Positions 7,867-11,956 of a DNA stretch of 11,956 bases are shown piece by piece; positions within the stretch are counted from its first letter, which is position 1; every line of letters starts with the position of its first letter. The stretch covers positions 1-11,956 of the forward strand of contig JAICWX010000261.1 in assembly GCA_025934635.1 (NCBI GenBank), in the 5' to 3' direction. Source of the stretch: Streptosporangiaceae bacterium (GTDB lineage Bacteria > Actinomycetota > Actinomycetes > Streptosporangiales > Streptosporangiaceae). The notes under the pieces are model-generated. The model searched no databases. It worked only from the letters and a program-made list of their open reading frames with translations, and was not told the origin of the DNA. The position numbers were made by a program, and so were the translations under genes.

Positions 7867-7989
7867 CAGCTCCGTCCTAGCGTTGCTTAAGAATCAACCG
7901 GCATGATCGTCTGCGAAGGGGTCGAGACTTCTCGCCCTTTCCGTCTGGGCTCGGGGTGGCCAGGCCCCGCTCCGAGCCCAGGCCTTTTT
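7867..7989 (+). ncRNA. Putative small RNA or attenuating leader
   Basis: If the promoter at 7831-7860 is used, a transcript of about 120 bases would begin near 7867 and finish in the T-tract at 7985-7989. It would contain a bulged hairpin (7916-7940: AAGGGG, bulged T, CGAG, loop ACTT, CTCG, CCCTTT) immediately before the terminator stem. No coding frame of note fits. I do not recognise a known RNA family; the features of tmRNA, RNase P RNA, SRP RNA and the C-rich 6C RNA are not present. It could equally be the long 3' end of the upstream gene, or a terminated leader of the DUF4062 gene at 8151. Confidence 0.4.
7943..7989 (+). terminator. Strong intrinsic terminator
   Basis: The arms GTCTGGGCTCGG (7943-7954) and CCGAGCCCAGGC (7972-7983) pair over 12 bp with a single G-U wobble. 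The 17-base interior is GC-rich and contains GGCC-A-GGCC. One C is followed by TTTTT at 7985-7989. It is a rare textbook rho-independent terminator for this GC content. It terminates rightward transcription upstream of the DUF4062 gene. Confidence 0.85.
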
Positions 7990-8150
7990 CATTTCTGGCC
8001 GCTTCGCGCCCGGTCCTCAGTCACCGAGCGGCGCGAGCAGGTCCTTGCGGATCCTGCACGATGGACGCCCGTCACCCTTGCGTTTCCGGCAGCCAGGGGT
8101 CACTGTGATTCGTAACTCGACCCCGAGCTGAGGGCAATCGTCAGGGAACG

Positions 8151-9344
8151 ATGAAGATCTACGTCTCCTCCACGTTCGAGGATCTTCGCGAGCACCGGGC
8201 CGCCCTGGACAGTGCGCTTCGCCGGATGGGCCACGACATCATCGGGATGGAGCACTACGTCGCCGAAGGCAGCACCCCGCTGGAACGGTGCCTGGCCGAT
8301 GTCCGGTCAGCGGACGTTTACGTTGTCATCTGCGCCTGGAGATACGGATACGTGCCGCCGGATCGGAGTGCGAATCCTCAGTGCCGCTCGATTACGGAGC
8401 TGGAGTACGAGACCGCCATCGCATCGGGAAAGTCGATCCTGGCATTCCTGCTCGACCCAACGGCACCGTGGCCGGTCAGCTCCCTGGACGCCATGTCCGA
8501 GGCAGGAGGCGCGGAGATCGTGCGTTTCCGGTCATTGCTGGGTGGCACGCACTTGGCGGGCATCTTCCGGAGTCCGGACAACCTGGCGAGCCTGGCCGCG
8601 CCGGCGGTCGCGGTCCAGGGAATGAACCGCCATATGGCCGAACGCGCCCTCAAGCAGGATCGCGTGAGCGCCAGCATGGTCCCCTTCATCACCGGCAACG
8701 ACCTGTACGACACCACGCTTATCGGCATCCGGCAGATGGTCGCGGACGCCGGCACCACCCGGGCGCTCGTCATCGAAATGGGGACGGGTAACACGTGGTG
8801 GTCGACTCGGTTGTACTTGCTGGCCGCGCTCCTGCAATCGCTCACGAGTGTCCGGCAGCTCGTCTTCGCTCATCCGGGCGGGCGCTTCGCGGGGATGGCC
8901 TCACCCGCAGCCGTGCGAGAGGGCCTGTGCGCCGCGTTCCCCGAGATCGCACGGTTCGACACCGAGCTTCGCGCCGGGCCTGGCAGCCAGGACACCGAGC
9001 GCGAGATCACGCGATGCGTCGACCTGTGGAATGCCCAGATGCGCGGCGTCGAGGCCACCCTCAAGGTCGGAGTCCGGTGGCAGCTCGTCGTCCGCTGGCT
9101 CGGCGAGCGCCTGATCACCCGCTGCATCGTCCTCGAAGCCGAATCAGGTCTTACGACGGCCCAGGCGCAGAAAATCATCGAGTCGCTCGTTCCCGATGTC
9201 CCGGTCGAGCAGCAGATCCGGCCGGCATCTGACGAAGACGCCACCGCTGATCTCGTCTCGCAGCTGATGGTGGTGGACCGGGATGCGTTCGCCCTCGAAG
9301 TGGCCCGGGAGTGGATCCAGACGGGCCTCCCGCGGGAACGCTGA
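8151..9344 (+). CDS. DUF4062 domain protein with uncharacterised C-terminal domain
   Basis: This encodes a 397-residue protein. Residues 1-100 are a clear DUF4062 domain, related in fold to TIR and nucleoside deoxyribosyltransferase proteins: KIYVSSTFEDLREHRAALD, GHDIIGMEHYVAEGSTPLE, CLADVRSADVYVVICAWRYG (to 66) and SITELEYETAIASGKSILAF, with Glu83/Glu85 as candidate acidic active-site residues. A linker (101-195) follows. Residues 203-397 form a second domain with RALVIEMGTGNTWWSTRLYL (204-223) and QLVFAHPGGRFAGMASPAAV (236-255), and late hydrophobic strands RWQLVVRWLGERLITRCIVL. There is no P-loop and no signal peptide, so it is not a full STAND NTPase. DUF4062 often appears in STAND-type and putative defence proteins; a defence or sensing role here is inference. 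ATG 8151 has GGGA only 3 bases upstream. Codon use is less G/C-biased than in the neighbours, suggesting acquisition. Confidence 0.88.
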   Translation: MKIYVSSTFEDLREHRAALDSALRRMGHDIIGMEHYVAEGSTPLERCLADVRSADVYVVICAWRYGYVPPDRSANPQCRSITELEYETAIASGKSILAFLLDPTAPWPVSSLDAMSEAGGAEIVRFRSLLGGTHLAGIFRSPDNLASLAAPAVAVQGMNRHMAERALKQDRVSASMVPFITGNDLYDTTLIGIRQMVADAGTTRALVIEMGTGNTWWSTRLYLLAALLQSLTSVRQLVFAHPGGRFAGMASPAAVREGLCAAFPEIARFDTELRAGPGSQDTEREITRCVDLWNAQMRGVEATLKVGVRWQLVVRWLGERLITRCIVLEAESGLTTAQAQKIIESLVPDVPVEQQIRPASDEDATADLVSQLMVVDRDAFALEVAREWIQTGLPRER

Positions 9345-9348
9345 TCGG

Positions 9349-10017
9349 TTAGCGAGGCGGAGTGCCAGGGGGGCTCACGAGCCCGGCGTCGTGCGCGAGC
9401 AGTCCCGCCTGGGTCCGGTTGGCGCAGCCGAGTTTGACGAGCATGCGCGACACGTAGCTCTTGACCGTCGCCTCCGACAGGTACAGCCGGCTCGCTATCT
9501 GGGCATTCGACAGTCCCTCGCCCAGGCAGCCGAGTACTTCGGCCTCGCGTTCGGTCAGCGCGGCGACGAGCTTGCGGGCATGATCACGGGCCGGCTGGCT
9601 GTCGGTGGACGCGGCGATCAGGCGCCGGGCCGCGGCCGGGGACAGCACGGTATGCCCATCCGCCGCTACCCGCACGAGGCCGATCAGGTCGGCCGGCGGC
9701 GTCGACTTGACGAGGAACCCGGCCGCCCCGGCGCGCAGCGCGCGGAGCACGTACTGGTCCGCGTCGAAGGTGGTCAGCACCACCACGACGGGCGGCCCGG
9801 CCAGCTGGCCGATCCGCTCGATCGCGGTGAGGCCGTCCACGCCGGGCATGCGCAGGTCCATCAGCACCAGATCGGGGCGGCTGCGGACGACCGCCTCGAC
9901 CCCGGCCGCTCCGTCGTACGCCTCGTCGACGACCTCGATGTCACCGGACGAGCCGAGGATCGTGCGCAGGTGCGCGCAGACCATCGGCTCGTCGTCGACG
10001 ACCACGACCCGGATCAT
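9349..10017 (-). CDS. NarL/FixJ-type two-component response regulator
   Basis: This encodes a 222-residue cytoplasmic DNA-binding regulator. The receiver domain (1-120) has acidic pocket Asp8/Asp9, phospho-acceptor Asp54 (LVLMDLRMPGVDG), Thr82/Thr83 and Lys104 (GFLVKST), so it should be phosphorylatable. The C-terminal LuxR-type helix-turn-helix (about 150-212) contains LTEREAEVLGCLGEGLSNAQ, IASRLYLSEATVKSYVSRML and NRTQAGLLA. Its ATG overlaps the kinase stop in an ATGA arrangement, showing a coupled pair; the cognate kinase is the upstream gene. It meets the DUF4062 gene tail-to-tail across 4 bases. Its targets are unknown; autoregulation or the divergent yceI-like gene are natural candidates. 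Confidence 0.94.
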   Translation of the reverse strand: MIRVVVVDDEPMVCAHLRTILGSSGDIEVVDEAYDGAAGVEAVVRSRPDLVLMDLRMPGVDGLTAIERIGQLAGPPVVVVLTTFDADQYVLRALRAGAAGFLVKSTPPADLIGLVRVAADGHTVLSPAAARRLIAASTDSQPARDHARKLVAALTEREAEVLGCLGEGLSNAQIASRLYLSEATVKSYVSRMLVKLGCANRTQAGLLAHDAGLVSPPGTPPR

Positions 10018-11249
10018 GCCGGCCGCGCGGCCGGCTCGGGCTGGGCCGTCTCGGGCTGGGCCGGCTCGACGGTCGGGACGTAGGCGGGCAGCACGGCCTC
10101 GAGCCGGAACCCGCCGTCCGGCGCCGGGCCGGCCCGCAAGCTGCCGTGCATCAGCTCGGCCCGCTGGCGCAGGCTCGTCAGGCCGAGGCCGGATCCGGTG
10201 CCGCTCAGCTGGCTGTCCGCGCTGCGAGTGGCCGGCCCGTTGCTGACGACCACCCTGACCTGCGACTCGCGGTAGCTGACGGCGACGAGCACGTGCGCGC
10301 CGGGCGCGTGCTTGCGGGCGTTGGTGAGGGCCTCGCGCACGATCCGGTACGCCGTGCGCCCCACGACCGGTGAGGCGAGCGCGGAATCGCCGTCCTCGGC
10401 GAGCTCGGCCGGGGTGCCGGCGGCGGTGGACTCGGCGATCAGCGCGGGCAGGCCCGAGACCGACGGCGTCTGATCGCTGTCAGGCTCGGTCCGCAAGATG
10501 CCGACCAGGTCCCGCAGCTCATCCAGCGCCTGGCAGCCCGCGGCCCGCAGTTCCTCCGCGGCCTGCCTGGTCGCGTCGTCGGTGGCGGTGATGCCGAGCG
10601 CGCCCGCCTGCAGCACCATCAGGCTGACCCGGTGCGTCACGACATCATGCATCTCGCCCGCCAGCCGGGCCCGTTCCTCGGTCCTGGCCTGCTCGGCGAG
10701 CAGGTAGCGCTCCTGCTCGGCCCGTTCGGCCCGGTCGCGCAGAGCCTGCATGGCCTGGTGCCGGGCGACGAAGTAGAGCGCCACCAGCGGCCCGGTCGCG
10801 GTTCTCAGCACGCCGGCCGTGAAGACGGCGGCGGATGCCTGCCACACCTCGGCCACGATGAGCGTCAGCGTTCCGACCGCCGCGAACGCCGCCCGCTGGT
10901 TGCTGCGGTAATAGAACGGCCCGTACGCGGCGAGAACGGTTCCGTAGGGTGCCCACACGTTCCCGGCCGTGCCCGGCGTGATCAGGCCGGCCGGCGAGAT
11001 GAGCAACGAGATGGCCAGCGCGAACGCGCCCTGGATGGCGATGATGAGCATGGGCCAGCGGCGGCGGAACACGAGCGAGGCGTTGGCCAGCGCCTGAGCG
11101 GCCAGCATGACCCACGCGAGCGGGCCGGGATGGGCGGGCCACCAGGATGCACCGACGAGGGTGAGGACGGTGTCGAGCACCACGAAAAACGCGGCCAGGA
11201 GCACATCAATCGTCCGGCTGTCCTGCCGCCCGCACATTCGGAACCGCAT
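10014..11249 (-). CDS. Membrane sensor histidine kinase (NarL-partner, HisKA_3 type)
   Basis: This encodes about 411 residues if started at ATG 11249. The next Met (11237) is equally possible, and no start has a good Shine-Dalgarno sequence. Frame continues to 11600 but would overlap the divergent yceI-like gene, so that extension is rejected. About six hydrophobic segments (roughly 13-33, 43-60, 65-84, 99-114, 120-138, 145-162) form an N-terminal membrane sensor with little extracytoplasmic sequence. A coiled-coil linker rich in Ala/Glu/Arg (about 165-195) leads to the dimerisation box RLAGEMHDVVTHRVSLMVLQ with phospho-acceptor His201. The ATPase domain has EALTNARKHA (Asn310) and GTGSGLGL (350-357). 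The C-terminus ends in a short Pro/Glu/Ala tail. It probably phosphorylates the response regulator encoded after it. The signal is unknown, and may be membrane state because no outer domain is present. Confidence 0.92.
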   Translation of the reverse strand: MRFRMCGRQDSRTIDVLLAAFFVVLDTVLTLVGASWWPAHPGPLAWVMLAAQALANASLVFRRRWPMLIIAIQGAFALAISLLISPAGLITPGTAGNVWAPYGTVLAAYGPFYYRSNQRAAFAAVGTLTLIVAEVWQASAAVFTAGVLRTATGPLVALYFVARHQAMQALRDRAERAEQERYLLAEQARTEERARLAGEMHDVVTHRVSLMVLQAGALGITATDDATRQAAEELRAAGCQALDELRDLVGILRTEPDSDQTPSVSGLPALIAESTAAGTPAELAEDGDSALASPVVGRTAYRIVREALTNARKHAPGAHVLVAVSYRESQVRVVVSNGPATRSADSQLSGTGSGLGLTSLRQRAELMHGSLRAGPAPDGGFRLEAVLPAYVPTVEPAQPETAQPEPAARPA

Positions 11250-11417
11250 GCCATTCAGGCTATGCCACCGGATTCCGGCCACCCCGGTCCGGACAACCAT
11301 CGGCCCGGCCGGACCATACGAAAGTTGCGGGCCGCCGCCCGGAGCCATCCCTTCGTAGGGCCAGGACTCAACCGGCGGCCCTGCCGGGCGGCACCCGCGG
11401 CGGCGTGCAATGAGGAC
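11250..11417. promoter_or_regulatory. Divergent intergenic region between kinase and yceI-like genes
   Basis: This 168-base region must carry the promoters for the leftward two-component operon and the rightward yceI-like gene. It is less GC-rich around 11311-11330 (CCATACGAAAGTTG), the likeliest promoter core. On the minus strand TATGGT there resembles a -10 box, but no matching -35 box is evident. No clear operator dyad was found. Confidence 0.35.
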
Positions 11418-11948
11418 ATGCACACAGAACCGCAGACCACCCACGTACCCCCGCTGGGCCGCTACGAGCTCGACGTCACCCGGTCGACGGTGACATTCCG
11501 CACCCGGCACATGTTCGGCCTTGGCCCCGTCCGCGGCACCTTCGCGATCCGGTCCGGCACGGCCGACATCGCCGAGCCGCTGGCCGACTCGGCCGTCCAC
11601 GCCGAGATCGACGCGGCGAGCTTCAGCACCGGGAACCCGCAGCGCGACCAGACCGTGCGGTCAGCCCGGTTCATGGACGCGACCCGGTACCCCGTCATCT
11701 CGTTCCGGGACGGGCACGTCAGCGCGGACGGCCAGGCCATCAACGGGACGCTCACCGTCGGCGAGGTCGCCCGGCCGGTCCGCCTGTCGATCGGCCCGGT
11801 GACCGTGACCGGGCAGTCGTTCACCGCCAGTGCCACCCTGCGCGTCGACCGGACCGAGTTCGACCTGACGGCCATGCGGGGGCTGGCCGGCCGGTATCTC
11901 GATCTGACGGTGGAGGTCCGGTACGCGCAGAGGACGCCTCATGCCTGA
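11418..11948 (+). CDS. YceI family protein
   Basis: This encodes a 176-residue protein of the YceI lipocalin-like fold, which binds polyprenyl or similar long lipids in characterised members. Typical features in order: GRYELDVTRSTVTFRTRHMF near the N-terminus, GPVRGTFAIRSGTADIAEPL, EIDAASFSTGNPQRDQTVRS, ARFMDATRYPVISFRDGHVS, GTLTVGEVARPVRLSIGPVT and DRTEFDLTAMRGLAGRYLDL. There is no N-terminal signal peptide, so unlike secreted proteobacterial YceI it should be cytoplasmic, which is usual in actinomycetes. ATG 11418 gives the expected short lead-in; GAGGA lies only one base upstream, so initiation is poorly marked. The long open frame further upstream is antisense to the kinase and is not part of the gene. 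It is divergent from the two-component pair, which may regulate it, and its stop overlaps the next start. Confidence 0.9.
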   Translation: MHTEPQTTHVPPLGRYELDVTRSTVTFRTRHMFGLGPVRGTFAIRSGTADIAEPLADSAVHAEIDAASFSTGNPQRDQTVRSARFMDATRYPVISFRDGHVSADGQAINGTLTVGEVARPVRLSIGPVTVTGQSFTASATLRVDRTEFDLTAMRGLAGRYLDLTVEVRYAQRTPHA

Positions 11949-11956
11949 CGCGGTCG
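11941..11956 (+). CDS. Start of a downstream coupled gene (truncated by window edge)
   Basis: ATG at 11941 opens a frame (Met-Pro-Asp-Ala-Val) that overlaps the last 8 bases of the yceI-like gene. AGAGGA (11929-11934) sits 6 bases upstream, a good ribosome binding site inside the yceI-like coding sequence. Only five codons are visible, so neither the product nor the existence of the gene can be confirmed. Confidence 0.45.

Larger units (their letters stand above)
7813..8150 (+). other. 338-base gene-free interval with leader and terminator elements
   Basis: No convincing protein-coding gene lies here; a 70-codon frame from 7903 runs through the terminator and lacks a ribosome binding site. 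The interval holds a candidate promoter (7831-7860), a bulged hairpin (7916-7940) and a strong terminator (7943-7989). The rest, 7990-8150, should hold the promoter of the DUF4062 gene. The best candidate there is TTGCGT (8078-8083) with CACTGT (8101-8106) at a 17-base spacing, which is weak. Confidence 0.6.

Noticed and set aside
7867..7989. 6C RNA, tmRNA or tRNA in the intergenic region
   Set aside because: There are no paired loops with runs of six or more C, no CCA-ending acceptor or tag frame, and no cloverleaf could be drawn.
7903..8115. 70-codon open frame between the repeat-protein gene and the DUF4062 gene
   Set aside because: It runs straight through the strong terminator stem and T-tract, lacks a ribosome binding site and has no recognisable protein features.
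10632..11417. Upstream in-frame extension of the yceI-like gene
   Set aside because: It lies antisense to the histidine kinase and is low-complexity; the YceI fold starts just after ATG 11418.
11250..11600. 117-codon N-terminal extension of the histidine kinase
   Set aside because: It would overlap the divergent yceI-like gene, and its residues look non-coding; the membrane region starts only after 11249.

Overview
The window is very GC-rich, with strong G/C preference at third codon positions, GTG starts and compact operons. Gene content and order are those of a sporulating or mycelial-type actinomycete. The row purL, sterol-carrier-like gene, purF, DUF3073 gene, valine dehydrogenase, conserved unknown gene, bldC follows the order I recall around purF-vdh-bldC in Streptomyces. 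Several details differ from Streptomyces, notably the lack of purM after purF and the insertion in PurF. The source may therefore be another actinomycete order such as Streptosporangiales, Catenulisporales or relatives; I cannot assign a genus.

Layout. Positions 2-3910 (+) are a tight purine operon: the 3' part of purL, a small SCP-like gene, and purF. Positions 3917-5476 (-) hold a DUF3073 gene and a valine/leucine/phenylalanine-type dehydrogenase. Divergent from these, 5672-6565 (+) encodes a conserved protein of unknown function. The developmental regulator BldC (6850-7053, +) follows after a 284-base leader with dyad symmetries. Next is a 194-residue protein with a Gln/Pro pentapeptide repeat (7228-7812, +). 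The 338-base gap 7813-8150 has no credible gene but contains a candidate promoter, a hairpin and a very strong intrinsic terminator, so it may encode a small RNA or an attenuating leader. Positions 8151-9344 (+) encode a DUF4062 protein with an uncharacterised C-terminal domain. Tail-to-tail with it, 9349-11249 (-) is a NarL-type response regulator and its histidine kinase, overlapping by four bases. Divergent from the kinase are a YceI-family gene (11418-11948, +) and the first codons of a translationally coupled gene running off the window.

Function. PurL and PurF are de novo purine enzymes. The dehydrogenase links branched-chain amino acid breakdown to acyl-CoA precursor supply. BldC controls entry into development. 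The part after about 7.8 kb looks like accessory content: a possible defence or sensor protein (DUF4062), a two-component system and a YceI protein. The least explained elements are the leader/terminator at 7831-7989 and the DUF4062 gene behind it.
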